A stretch of DNA of 64,000 nucleotides, from contig JAJNNX010000015.1 in NCBI GenBank assembly GCA_023159155.1, forward strand, positions 372,001 through 436,000, in the 5' to 3' direction. This document shows, one piece after another, positions 35,903 through 48,025 of this stretch. The position numbers and the translations under genes are program-made. Under the pieces are notes generated by a model that worked only from the letters and a program-made list of their open reading frames with translations, did no database searches and was not told the origin of the DNA. How positions within the stretch are numbered: the stretch's first letter is position 1; every line of letters begins with the position of its first letter. Source of the stretch: Ustulina deusta (lineage: Eukaryota > Ascomycota > Sordariomycetes > Xylariales > Xylariaceae).

Positions 35903-36698
35903 GAATGAGTATCGTGTGTTGGATGTGTCTCTCAGAATGGTACCCAAGGTGGTTAGCTATAGGCCAGCAGTCGGGATGGAATGGCATCAGATAGGGAATT
36001 TCCATTGTATGAAATAGGGAGTGAGATGCTACAACCAGATTCTCCTTGCTCGTGCTACGAGCGTGCTACAAATCTACAAGATTGAGTAGCGTCTAAAAGG
36101 GGGTAGGGAAGTGGGTTCCTATGTGACCAGGCAAGAAGGGGAGAGATGATACAAACAATAATAATCCCGAATAGCTCGGACGAATTACTCGGATGAGTGA
36201 AAAAGCTCCGAACGAATTCTCCGAGACTAAATTGGCATATCATAGGTACCTACTTAGGTACGTATAGGACTGGAAGAGATCGTGAACGCGACTTTGCGCC
36301 GAGCGCCGAGACCGCCATCGGACTTTGGCGATAATATTGGCCCTTTCCATTTTTGGAAGGCATTAATTCCGTTAAACATTAACACCGGCGTCCGTCAACT
36401 TTCCGCATCACGGAAGTGGAGTTAACCTAGATAACACGGCGTTTAATGCTACAGCTCGCTCGTGCGAACAACCCCTCCACTGCTGGTAGGTGTTCGAGGC
36501 GGCAAGATGTAGGGTCATGTGTGAATATAAAGAGCCGTAGAGACCTCTTTAACGATTCCCTCATCTAGTCTTCGAACCGCTTGCTTCATTACACAGGAGT
36601 TTTGATTTCAAAGAACAGCCCAATAAGCGAGCCGATTTTCACGACGAAAAAGTGAAGACACAGACTATCATTTCAAACATACCACAAGACTATTCGCC
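35903..36698. other. Intergenic region upstream of the NmrA-like gene
   Basis: About 800 bases with the 3' end of the decarboxylase and the promoter of the NmrA-like gene. TAGGTACCTACTTAGGTACG at about 36244 is one of the dispersed TACCTA motifs. No gene is supported. Confidence 0.5.
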
Positions 36699-37963
36699 AT
36701 GTCTGGAACTAACCATGTCAAGAAGGTAGCTATCGTTGGTGTAAGTCTAACCTTGGTCTTTTCTGACAATGTTCCCAAGTATATACTCGAAGCGAAACTG
36801 ACCCTGCACCTAGGCAACTGGCTCTGTGGGCAAGCACATCGTCAAGGAGCTGCTGAAGGGTGGCAAGCACGAAGTGACAGCCGTCACGCGTGGCGAGCCA
36901 GAGCTTCCCAACGGCGTGAAAGTGGCCAAGGTGTCGTACGACGACCCTGCCAGCTTGACGACGGCCCTAGAGGGCCAAGACGTGCTCATAGTTAGTCCCC
37001 TGGAGTCTTTTATTCCTTTTGGCATGTCTCAGAGCCCTAAATTGCCTTAACGGGAATTTTCTGCTCCTGCTACTCCTGCATGCTCCCGAAACCCCGAGTA
37101 ATTCTTACTATAAGTGGACATTATTGACTCCAGTGTTATAACAGATCACCATGTCAACTAGGGCTCCCAGGGAAACACAGTTGAAGCTCATCGAAGCCGC
37201 TGCGGCGGCTAATGTGCCCTTTGTTCTGCCCAACGCATGGGGCATCGAGAGTACGCACGAGACCCTCGGCCCGGACACATTGTTGGGCCCACCCGCCACG
37301 GCAGCGAAGAAGAAGATTGAGGAGCTGGGCAAGAGCTCCTGGATCTTCGTGAATACAGGCTTCTGGTATTCGCATAGTTTGGCGACCGCCGAAGCTTACG
37401 GCTTCGACTTGAACAACAAAACTGTGACGTTCTTTGACGAGGGGGATGTGAAAATCAACAACATCGTGAGTGGCTTGTTGCTCCTTCGATCAAAAAAGTC
37501 CAGTAGAGCGCTGACGAAAGCCGTGAAACAGACCTGGGAAAGGACTGGAGAAGCAGTCGCCAATCTCCTTTCCCTACCAATCGAGCCCGAGATTGCTAAC
37601 GAGCCGTCGCTGTCGGACTATAAGAACAAGGATCTATATGTTTCCGGGTGGTTATTGAGCCAGAAGGACATCTTCCACCAGGTTCTCCGTATGTCTAGAA
37701 CCAAGGAGTCGGACTGGGTGATCAAGTATGAGCCCGCAGTTCCGCGGTACGAGGAGGCCAAAAAGCGGCTCTTCTCCGGCGATCACACCGCTTACTCGAG
37801 GCTGCTCTACACGAGGACATTCTATAAGAACGGCGGCGGCGACTTTGAGAGCACCCGTGGCCTAGATAACGATAAGTTAGGCCTTGCTAAGGAAACACAA
37901 GAGTCCCTAGATCTGCAAACCAAGCTCGCATTTGAGCTTGCTGCGTCTGGATATAAATATTGA
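36699..37963 (+). CDS. NmrA-like / CipA-like NAD(P)-binding protein (isoflavone reductase-type)
   Basis: Exons 36699-36740, 36814-36990 and 37145-37963 join in phase to 345 residues. The N-terminus is a Rossmann nucleotide-binding motif, VAIVGATGSVGKHIVKELL (GxxGxxG at about residues 14-20), typical of atypical short-chain dehydrogenases of the NmrA/isoflavone-reductase group. Downstream features, such as VPFVLPNAWGIEST, DTLLGPPATAAKK and GKSSWIFVNTGFWYSHSL, resemble fungal CipA-type proteins. Members may be redox enzymes or NAD(P)H-sensing regulators; substrate unknown. Intron 2 (36991-37144) is related to an intron of the upstream decarboxylase. The gene is convergent with the DUF3433 gene, only 133 bases away. 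Confidence 0.88.
36991..37144 (+). repeat. Introner-like element, copy B (intron 2 of the NmrA-like gene)
   Basis: A 154-nt intron (GTTAGT...CAG) whose donor region, central TTCTGCTCCTGCTACTCCTG block and 3' block align with the intron at 34579-34739, about 2.4 kb upstream in an unrelated gene. Similarity is not limited to splice signals. Differences in the blocks I compared are mostly C/T and A/G. Confidence 0.7.
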
Positions 37964-38096
37964 ATGATAGAGGATCATTCAACCGATATTAAGATAGAAG
38001 AAGCTTCAATCTGATGATCCAATGCATTTATCATTATTGCATTGCATAGATATTTCACAGGAATTGATGATTTCTTGTTACCTTATTGAATACCTA

Positions 38097-41000
38097 CTAG
38101 ACGATGCTTGGAGCCTCTTTCTTGAAGAAGCGTTTCAATGGCTGCTCCACAGAGAATACGTGAGCCGCGTACATCGCTCCCGCAATGGTGCTGGGATCGG
38201 CGCCCATCGTCGACGGCCAGTCGATGAATAACGACCATCCCACGATTAGAATCATGACGGACAAGACAGTTACCGATAAGTAAACACAGATAGTCTCCGC
38301 GCTTTCGACTTGAACACCATTGCAGGGGATGTTGCCAAGATAGAGGGGAAGAACCTCGGAGAGAATAGCAGTAGCCGCTACAACACCGAGGTAGAAGTCC
38401 CGTTGCGACGGGATAAATGCGAGCCATATCCCCGCGAAAGGGTTCGTAGCAGGGGTTAGAGTTATCGCCTGCCCCTTGTTTAATCGTCTACGTCTCAGCA
38501 GCTTATATGGGCTGAGGAAGGCGACAGCTAAGGTGTGTATATTAGACGGCAAGGTCTGATAATTGGAACTGTAAGAGGAGATAGCCTTACCATTGAAGAA
38601 TGCGCCTGTCCAAGAAAGTATGAAGAAGGGGACAGAGTCTCCGCCTGGCCAGTGGGGACGTTGCTGTCGACGAATCTCTTCTGTATTGGCAAAGGTCACA
38701 GACCGGTCGGCCTTTTTTCCCGGCTTTTCTGCCGCATCGTCTAACTGTTGAGTGAGAACGCCGCGCTTCAAGATGCCATTCTCCTCCCACTCACGTAGGC
38801 TGAAAATCTTCGCTCGTAGTGCGTTGGCGAGTTTCTTGGTATCAACCTTATGCCCAGCTTTGCGGTTTCGGCGCAATCGTTCCAGGGTTCTCTGCATCTC
38901 TACGCTAGCCGCTAGCTGGGTCATCTCTAAGATACTCCAAGGGTCGCGTTTCACACCGGTGTCCCACCGCCTAAGCAGTAAGGCTACCAAAATGATACCG
39001 GCAATTATGACGATGAGTAAGGCAGAGAGTACCTGGGCAGGCGCCGGGAACACGCCTAACACGACGGAGCATTCCAATTGTTTCGATCCGTCGAGACGAC
39101 ATTGCGCACCTTGGAGGATAAGCCGGAACACTTCCGCGCTGAACGGGATGATAAGTGCACTTAGGACCACAAGGATACTTGTCAATCCTAAGAGATACTG
39201 TCCACTCCGCAACGACCAGAGCCCATACAGAAGGCTTGAGGGCCCAGTGGTTTCCAAGCACAATGACTCGGCGGCGCTGGCACCACGGTCAGACGCCAGT
39301 GCATGAAATCCCTGGTATAGTTTGACGTTTCGGTTCAAAACCCGGATAGGAATGGAAACAAGGATCGCTAGCAGTGTAGGAAGCATAAGGCCGATGAAGT
39401 AAACCCCATCAGGCATGCGCTGCAGCTTCAGAGTCGGCTGGTCGCTTGGGCCTGGCGATGAAGTTGGAGTTGGTGTAGCCGCCACAACTTCGCTAACGGT
39501 AGGAATGGGCTGCAAGAGGATTGTTGTTTTGGTCGGCTGACCATTGATATCGTACAGTGTACTCAATACTGTCGTCTCAGGTATTGTCGTCGTTATTGTC
39601 GCTGTGGCGATATTGTTACTATTATACAGGGTGGCGGTCGATCCGACATCATAGTAATACAAGGTAGCAGTGGGATATCCCAGGGGGTCCCTCAAAATTG
39701 TCTCTTGCGGGGACTCCAGGACGTTGATGAGCATTGTTTGTGTAGGCTTTCCAGCTGCATCGAATTGAATTGATGTATGTTGCATATCATATACCTCTGT
39801 AGATATAGTAGACACTATGCCGTTTGCGTAAGTAGTTGTTATTATGAAGTCGGTGAAGGGATCCACTGCTTTGATGTGGCCAAAGATAGTTGTGGTCTTG
39901 GTAAGTTCGACAAAACTCCCATCTGCGATACTTGATGAAGTAGTGAAAATCGATGTAATTGGTGGGGGCGGGGTCTCCGTGTTCAGCGTCACTTTCGCAC
40001 CTGGGGTCAGCAATCGCCATTTTGAGCGTGTTCTGTAAACATTTAAGATGGGTGGAATGTCTATAAAACATCATTCCAGATTGCGTAGGGTACGTTTTAT
40101 TCTTGGAACGACCGCATGAAGAAAACGAATCTAAGAGATACTCACGCGTGATGGTAGTGAAAGGTTTATCAACGGCGTTCTGCTCTAGATGGTCAGGCAG
40201 TTGCGCGGAAGGGGACGTGCTATCAGCCTGTGCTAGGATATTTTTGGATTTATTTATTTGAAGGTCACTCGTCGCTGCCGTCGTACTGACAGCACTCGCA
40301 AGTTTCCGACTCGAAGTCATCACGGACGGAACCTGGTGGATTGTTGGCGAAGAACTTCGGGTGTCACCATTATTAGGCTTAGTTTGCCGATCTGCTGATT
40401 GATCTTGCGCTTGATCTATCAACTGACCCGTTGGTTGATCTGTCGACTGATCTTCTGTGTGGCCCTTTGCTTTGTCTTTTGGTTGATCATTCAACAGATC
40501 TAGTGAGCCTGGCAAGCCCACGGTCGTCAACTTGCTAGAATCTTGGTTAGAAGGTTTATTGTTCGCTTGCTCCTCTCCCGCTTCTGCCAAGCCTAGGGGG
40601 GGGCTGGTAATAGCGGGCTGCGGTAACGACTCGTGGCTGGGAGGCAATTTGGGCGTGGGGGTCTCTGGTACAGGATTGATAATGTATTCAAGAATGTCTT
40701 CAAGATTTCCGGCGATTTGTGAAAGGTCAGGACTGGGCAAGTTATTGTCATGGTCAGTCGGCACGGCTTCTGGTTTGGTCTGCGTAGAGTTTGAGTGGTC
40801 ATTTGGACCTGGGTCGTTTGGCGTTGGGGTAGCCGCACTCGGCCCCGTGGTAGACTCTGTAGATGACGAGGAAGACTCTGTAGACGACGAGGAAGACTCT
40901 GTAGACGACGAGGAAGACTCTGTAGATGACGAGGCTTCTGTAGACGACGAAGATTGTGAAGACGACGAGGACTGCGCGGATGAGGTGGGCTGGTCCTCGA

Positions 41001-41757
41001 CTTTAGTAGTCGAGTGGACTCGCGTATAAGCAGTAGTATCTGTATGGTTCCAGTATTTGATGAAGTGTTCTTTATTTCCGGCTGCGCCGTCATCTAAGCC
41101 GGATCTTTTGCGTATCTCGGTGATATTCTGGAACGCTGGAAGAGGTTCGTCCATATTTGATGCGTCGGGCAGTAAACGCAAGGCAACCTGAGACAGCACA
41201 AGAAAAGTAACAAGACCGCCAAACACTATTAGAATAAACCGCCATCTCAAGGGAACCGGCCTATAATTGTAGAGTGAGGGAGAAATAGGGAGTGGATTGC
41301 AGATGATTCCTTCGGAGCCTCGATAGCTAAAGTCTTGGGGACGGTCATCAAGGTAGAGCCCACCCGGTGAGAGAGCTAGGGGATAGCTTTCGACGCGGAC
41401 CTCCAGCCCCGTCCCGGCTTTGGTGCTGGAAGAGTGGGAGAGAGTAGGGTTGTTATCTACAACCTCCGGTCCATAACAGCCCGCGACTTCGGCATATCTG
41501 TCATGATTATCTACGAGGTCTACCTCGTCAAACTGTTGGATCGGCAGCCTCAGATAATCCTCATCAGTAAGGGTAGAGTCAGATAAAGCTGGGGAGCTTT
41601 GTTCGCTGAGAAGCCTCGGACTGTGCGGTGCTGGAGTCTGTCCCGTCAACCACTGTTTCCGTACCCGATCGCGGTCGTAGTCGTCCGTGTCGGCCTGTGC
41701 GACTAGCTCGAAGCCGCGCCAACCAGAACGGCTCCGTTCACTCCGCATATTTCGCAT
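38097..41757 (-). CDS. Large DUF3433 family membrane protein
   Basis: Exon 1 is 41757-40146 and exon 2 is 40000-38097, joined at GTGAGT...CCCCAG in phase, giving 1171 residues. I chose the ATG at 41757 because the frame upstream has only a GTG. A cytosolic N-terminus precedes one membrane helix (FILIVFGGLVTFLVLSQVAL, about residue 190-210). A long Ser/Thr/Pro/Gln-rich, probably extracytosolic segment follows, with TESSSSS repeats and DQxxDQ repeats. The C-terminal half has several hydrophobic helices, such as YFIGLMLPTLLAILVSIPIR, LLGLTSILVVLSALIIPF and VLSALLIVIIAGIILVALLL, with the DUF3433 pattern (RNVKLYQGFHALA). The family is fungal, membrane-bound and of unknown role. A nearer AG at 40033-40034 would cause early termination, so splice choice matters. 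Confidence 0.85.
40855..40945 (-). repeat. Coding tandem repeat of a 21-nt unit (TESSSSS)
   Basis: Near-perfect tandem copies of a 21-nt unit (plus strand GAAGACTCTGTAGACGACGA with small changes), about three to four copies. It encodes Thr-Glu and runs of five Ser in the exposed segment of the DUF3433 protein. Such repeats often vary in copy number among strains. Confidence 0.8.
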
Positions 41758-43171
41758 GTTTGTGAGATGGAATGAGTCCACTCCGGGAGCTCAGTCCGGC
41801 ATTTCTCTGGTACGAGGCTTTGGGCGTTTCGATCACTCCCTACGTTCCGAGCGGTGAAAGTAAGAGAGAGAGAGAGAGAGCAGTTAGTAACCTCGGATTC
41901 TGGTGAAACTACCCAATTTCCATGTCGAATTCTGACGGTCTCGCCCCCAGGATCCAGACAAGAGAGTAAAAGAGGCAATGCCGGCAGAGGCATAGCTACC
42001 TCTTGGCAAGTAATTGACTTTTCTTACCCCTCCACTGCCTTGATCGCCTCCATTGCCCTGCATATTGTCAGTACACTACAAGCCAATTTTGTCCCCCGAT
42101 TATGACGGCTCTTGCGGGGACAAAGAAGGCTATGTGCTGTTGATAGATAACCAATGACCACTTGTGATAATCACTAGCAACCCTCTAGGGTGGTAGCCGG
42201 AGGTGTGTTGCTAGTTTTATCGAATCGGGGCCCATGCGTATAGTATGGTTGGGTTCCATTCTGCTGTGACTGCGCATCCACGCATGCACTGCAAGTCTGT
42301 GCCGCACGCCATTTGGAGAGCGTGGTCTCGAGCGATGATCGCTAAAAAGCGAGGGCATCGGTGAATTTGTCTTCTTTGGTCTCTTTGCAGCACAATAAAG
42401 GTATCTTAGAGGCTCATATTTCTCCATGATAGGATGAGACTGACTCGGCTGGCTGCTTTCGGACGTAACGCTGACAGATTGGGCAGGCTAGTGATTATAT
42501 TATCTAAGAAGGGAATAAATAAGAAAACATATGGCTGCTCAAACGGGATTGAGAAAGTAGGAATCAATTGATCTGAGAGGCAGGGAGTAAAGCCAGACGT
42601 CTCAAATAATTAACCCTGGTATCTCGTCTAGATACGTGTAGCACGTGTTGCGACGATCCAAGACATTGTTTGTTGGTGCTTCAATTTCAACGCAGTGCAG
42701 CCAATCTCTAACCCTAGTAGGCGGGGACTCCCGAGTCTAGCCTATTACGGCATGTGTCAGCAGATCTCTAGGTTAGACGCAATGAAGAGCGTTTTTACCG
42801 TTAGTAATTTCTTCTGCCTCAAGCCTCCCTTAGCTAGCGCGCATCCGCATTTAGCTACTTTTCAGATGTGCCAGGCACTAGTGCCAAAAGTCACACCCAA
42901 ATGTCTTCCAGTAATGTTACCGTTGTTAGCAACGGAGGACTTACGCATAGATCCCTGAAGCGCCTCTGTCCGGACACTTTTGCCTTCGGGTCCTAGCAAC
43001 TGGTCGCGTCAAGTATGCCATGAGAAGGAATTGGCCAGCTCTGCAGGGGATCGCTGGACATCAAAACATTAGACCTTGATGACGCGAATGGAGAAGTAAA
43101 GGGTGATGCAGTTTCATTAATGGCGTTTCTATAATCCAAAATCTACCATTCTCCTTTCCATGCATTGCCGA
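41758..43171. other. Intergenic region upstream of the DUF3433 gene
   Basis: About 1.4 kb. A short (GA)n run at about 41862-41881 sits about 100 bases upstream of the DUF3433 start, where its leader would be (CT-rich in sense). No coding gene is supported; open frames are short and unrecognised. Confidence 0.5.
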
Positions 43172-45062
43172 TTATCCTGACCAACTTTCTGTTCTAGAGG
43201 CAAGCAGCTTTTGCCGAGACGAGAACGTCGTATCCCGAAACCCAACCGTATCAATGCGCCTACGCTCCGGTGTCATAGGGGCCAGAGCCGGAGACGAGCT
43301 AACAGTCGAATATGTCCGAGCGTGGCTATCGGTGGTAGAGTGTGAGCGCACGCTAGATGATGATGGCGAGACAACTGATCCATCAAAAGACAGTGCGTGG
43401 GGTCTAGTATACAACGGTCCGGAGGGCTCAATCTCCACTGACTCTGCGAGTAGAGGAAAAACAGGGAGCGTTAGCCAAGATTCTCATGTTCAAATTTCTT
43501 GAGTTCGCCAGGCCGCGACACGGTCCCAAACCGTGGTTGTCGAACTTGATAGACTATTCGAAAGCCGAAGGCTGAAGCATTATATATTTTCATACATACC
43601 AATATGTGACCATGTCAAGCTAGGTGGCGGTTCAGCAAGATGTTCCTCGAGAGTCTTCTGAGTCCTGTACAGTTCGTCAGTCGATTTCCCCAATAACAGA
43701 GTAATTGAGCTGCCTAAGTGCGCCTTGCCCGCTTCTACCGAAAGAGCAGATGGAAGGAAATAACTCACTCATCGAGCTTCGCTTCCAACTTCTTGAGCTT
43801 AGCCTCCCAAGTACGCGACAAGCCTTTGAATTTCTCGGAATCAGGTAGCACTATCACACATCTAGTCAGCGTCGGGCACTATCGCTGGGCGCACTGTCGC
43901 CAAGTGCATTGGTAGGAGTCGGTGCTAAAAGTAGCAGAAACCGGGGTGACAGCAGAGACGACTTACTTTTCACCTGTCTCTGTAGCTTTTCAATGACCGA
44001 GCTGCCACGATTTACATCATGCGACATTAGCGTTACTTGGCCGTCCGTCGTGTTCAAGTTATCCTCCGCAGCTTCAAGGCGTTGGCTCAGAGCCTTGGCT
44101 CGGCTGTCGATAACCCGTACGCTATCGTCGAGGGCTTCGATCCTTTGAGACGAAGCCCTGGCTTTAGAATCGACGTGTTTGAAACTTTCCTCCACAGTGT
44201 CAAGCCGTTGGCTAAGCGCCCGTTGAGCGATGCTGTTGGCTTCTTCGTCGAGGTGCTTGGCGTCAATAGTTCGCACATAGCTCTCAAAGACTTCCATGCG
44301 CTCGCTCAGAGCGCGGTGGACGTCGTTAAGGGCTTCCTGATCCAGCTTTATCCGAACTTCAAGTGTCTCAACTCGTTTGTTGAAGCTCTTCCGGACATGC
44401 TCCTCAATGACCTCCGATCGCTCGCTCAGCACCTGTTGGAACCGCTCCTCGAGGGATTCGACCTGTTTCTTCAAAGCTTGATCATGCTGCTTCCCCAGGG
44501 CCTCCGATCGCTCGCTTAGCACCTGTTGGAACCGCTCCTCGAGAGATTCGGCCTGTCTCTTCAAAGCTTGATCATGCTGCTTATCCAGGGCGTCCGTCCT
44601 CTGCGCAAAATCTTTCTGAATGGCGTTGAGGGTCTCCTCTTGGTCGGTTAAGCGTCGGGAGGCCACATATCCTTTCTTCCTCCGGCCCACCAAGAGCCAA
44701 AGCAAGACAGATCCAAGCAAGACGGCGCCGACAGTGAGCTGGTCATTTGTGCTCTCCAGGACTGCGCTCCAATGGGCAGCAGGTCGAAGAAGGGTACCCG
44801 GAGGACCTACGGTTTCCGGAACCACGCCCCCAGAGATTACGCTCTCAGAGATTACACTCTCGGGAGTGATAATCCGGGGGACTATACTCTCCGTCTCCGG
44901 GAGGGGTTCCTCAGGAATTGCGCTCTCAGGAAGGGCATTCCAAGGCTCTTGACTCTCGGGAAGCGACGCGTCGAGCTCAGGTTCCGACGCGACTTGCTGG
45001 CGAGGCTCAATCTCCGGAGACGACCCGAATAGGAGGCTGTTCCAGTCTACAAACGCCGGCAT
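43172..45062 (-). CDS. Membrane-anchored coiled-coil protein of unknown function
   Basis: Four exons by my reading: 45062-43967, 43850-43769, 43709-43600 and 43443-43172; phases close at 519 residues. I start at the ATG at 45062 (MPAFVDWNSLLFG). An in-frame ATG at 45218 would add a Cys-rich stretch that looks non-coding. An acidic Pro/Glu/Ser N-terminus precedes one membrane helix (LTVGAVLLGSVLLWLLVG, about 120-137) followed by RRKKG. A long heptad-like coiled coil follows (about 145-420) with many Gln, Glu and Arg. It includes a 30-residue tandem duplication (SLEERFQQVLSERSEAL type). The tail is Ser/Pro-rich. The third junction uses a pyrimidine-poor acceptor and is the weakest; without it the protein ends after exon 2 (KLEAKLDE). 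No family is recognised. Confidence 0.7.
44411..44590 (-). repeat. 90-bp in-frame tandem duplication
   Basis: Two adjacent 90-bp units (44411-44500 and 44501-44590) differ at six positions by my count. They encode two 30-residue coiled-coil repeats. The length is a multiple of 3 and fits a whole number of coiled-coil turns, so the frame is kept. Confidence 0.92.
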
Positions 45063-48025
45063 ACCGTGACCCCCGAGACAATTCCTCAAGTGAAGCGCGC
45101 AAACCGCAAGACTGTTGCAAGACAAACAAAAGAAACAACTCGAACAAAATTTAGGACGGGCCCCACCGTCTGGAGAATTTGGATGCTGAAGAGATGTAGC
45201 CGGATTTATCGGCGGCATGAAATAGGCAAGCCAAATCACTCGTCCAGAGACCAGCACAGCGCAGGACGTGGCTGGGGGCGCTCTTAGCCCCTCTTTTTTC
45301 CTTTTTTAGCAGACAGCGTTTCCCTAGGCTACTCCCTAGGTAGATTAACCGCTGATGCGGGACCCTGTTTTTACTGGAAAGGGTATCGGAGCGTAACGCT
45401 TTTGTCCAAGTCGCGACCCCACCAGCTCTCTCCTCTGACGAGTCTCGACTCTGACCGCTCCGAACTTACGACCTTATTTTACTAGTGTATGTACACGTGT
45501 AGCTGGTCTACCTCTTACTGGTGTCGGTGTGCATGGTATACGCAGGCCAGTATGCAGGTCATTGCTGTTCTGATCACCGTACCTATTACGCATATACTGT
45601 ATCTCAGAAGATCGAGGTGTCAACGATGGGGTACCTTAGGTACTAGATAGTAGGTATGTGGCCATTGACAAACACACACACCGCTTGGGGTCCCACTAAA
45701 GTCGATGGTGTGCGTCCCTTGTGCAGACCTAGTAGAGCGTGTCATGTACTGTAGAAGGACTTATTTTTCTTCTTCACTCCCCAACCAGATCCCAAGTACG
45801 GTATACGTCTTATCATTTCGCGATATCTTCTATAGATTGTCGTGTATCCACATCAAACTCATTGATAGGTGCGTACTCGACTAGGTATGTACTTAGTGTA
45901 CAGTACCTAGGCCATGACTGTCTGGGCGATTATATAATGCAAGCGCTATAGAATCCAAATATAGCACATCTATAACACGTTTGACCTTTCTTTTTCTTTT
46001 CTTTTTTTTAGCACAGTGCAACCCGTACAATAGAGGACTTACCTATGAAATCACAACTAATGAACATGTTTAGTACCTAAGCTATTGTATCAACTGTCTG
46101 TTTTCAACTATCAGTTAATGGTAGCTGGTGATGCATACATACAATAATGGTATAATCGAGGTATTAGTATAAGTGTTGGCGTTGATAGAGCCTGTACGAA
46201 TACTTGACACGAGTAGCAATTGCCAATGGCGGGATGGTTACCTAGGTAGGTATGCACTACGCGCTACATAAGAAATCCTAGGTAATAAAAGAAACAACCG
46301 CGACCACAGTAGATTGCGGGGTGAAGTTTAATTCGAGGCCATACATCGAACGCCGATTTAATAATTCAACTCGTAACTTAGTCGGCAAAGTGGGTTAGCA
46401 TGGTACTACTTATATACCGATACCTAATATGCCAACGCTAGCCATTGAAAGCAAGATAACTGAATGTTAAACTTCTTACACCATAACCTAAAAGTAGCTC
46501 ATGTTTGATGTTTATCTGATCTTCTACTCTTGTAAGCTTGGCTCACCGAGTGCTGAAATCACGCCACTGTTCCATTAACAATGAGCTTGTTGTGAATCTG
46601 AGAGCTCCGGAATGTAAACCCTGATGATTCGAACAACTAGTGCTAAAACTGCTATAATTACTGTTATGGATTCTTGATCTCAACCTTCTGGTCATAATCT
46701 CTCCGGAAATATGATTAAGTAAATGTTATAAAAGTCATCATGGACACTATGGACACTACTCTTACGTTCAACAAAGCTTCGGGATCTCAGCTAAACGGAT
46801 TGCGTTAGGAAAGGATTGTTTTATACCTGTTGCTCGGAACACAGGTGCTCTTCAGTACGGCATTTGGACCGGACTGTTATGAATATTTGTATCATACATA
46901 CTAATCGGTATCAAGGAGACTCAGAGTACAGTCAGCGTTGTTTGGGTCCTCGTCGGTCATAGAATATCCAATGCACTCCCCGCTATTCTGATCTTATCCT
47001 TTCTCTATACTATGCTTAAACAAGTCTGTCATGAAGATTTAATTCCTTCTATAGTCGTCTTAATGGTGTAGATAGCCTTCATACACAGGTAGTATAATAT
47101 CTAGGTAAATTCGGTTGTTTCGCTGGATATGGGAATTGAATGCGCGGGCCAATTCATTACGCTTACCATCGAACACCTTTGGGCTAGATGAAGAAAAGCA
47201 GCCGGCATTTTGAAATATAGAATGGGTCGGTGGTGTCCTGCCTCTCCAAAATATTGAATAATAACGTTAGGAAATAAGTTGCACCAGAAGCGCTATCATT
47301 TGTTGATGTTCTAGCCTTAGCGAGCAGTTTAACACCTTATTCAGGTGACACATATGTATTTCTTGATCAAAGGATTCCCTGAATCATATCATATTTCTTC
47401 GGCACGTAATCAACTGGGAATTCGCGTCGACACCTCTTCTCTTAAGCCTCGAACTAGGGGCTCAGCTAAATATTGTATGTGTCCCGTAAATGTTTTGGCT
47501 TGAATGACTTGCCCCTAATTTCTTAGTCACACGCTTCGAAGTTTTGAACACCAACATCACGATTAACAACAAGACTGATACCGCAGAGCCCTGGGATGAA
47601 ACTCTGGGATAGTATGATAGATTGCTTGACGAAGCAGGGGAAATCGGCGCTTCGAATTCTGTCTAGATTGAGTCGTTGCCTAGAGAGAATATCTATATGG
47701 CAGTTGGGCGACAAACACGCTACATGATAACCTATTCATGGCTTATTTTATGGTCTAATCGTCAGATGTTGAAGAGATAGTGCTTCATCGTTAGGACGCG
47801 GTTTTCGTTTCCCCACTAGGGCTTCCCTCGCAGCGATTGCAATATCGGGTTGTCGAGGCATCAATATCGCCGGGGCATGCGAAAGGCAAGTGACCTGATA
47901 TATTACTTTACGAGCTGTATGTACATCTTGTACTGTTCACACGCCAAAGACCGCTCATTTTAAAATGTAGTGATTTCGTAGTGTTGTAAATCTATGCGAA
48001 ACCAAGGATTTAGACCTACGAATGT
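45063..48025. other. Gene-free interval of about 3 kb
   Basis: No frame above 90 codons with a plausible start and no splice-joinable coding pattern that I could see. AT-rich patches alternate with TAGGTA/TACCTA motifs (about 45630-45660 and 46239-46254). It contains the promoter of the coiled-coil gene on the left and the 3' region of GPI3 on the right. A CT-rich stretch lies at about 45985-46010. Confidence 0.5.

Noticed and set aside
40532..41093. Asp/Glu-rich plus-strand and Arg-rich minus-strand frames over the DUF3433 repeats
   Set aside because: They are shadow translations of the TESSSSS coding repeat.
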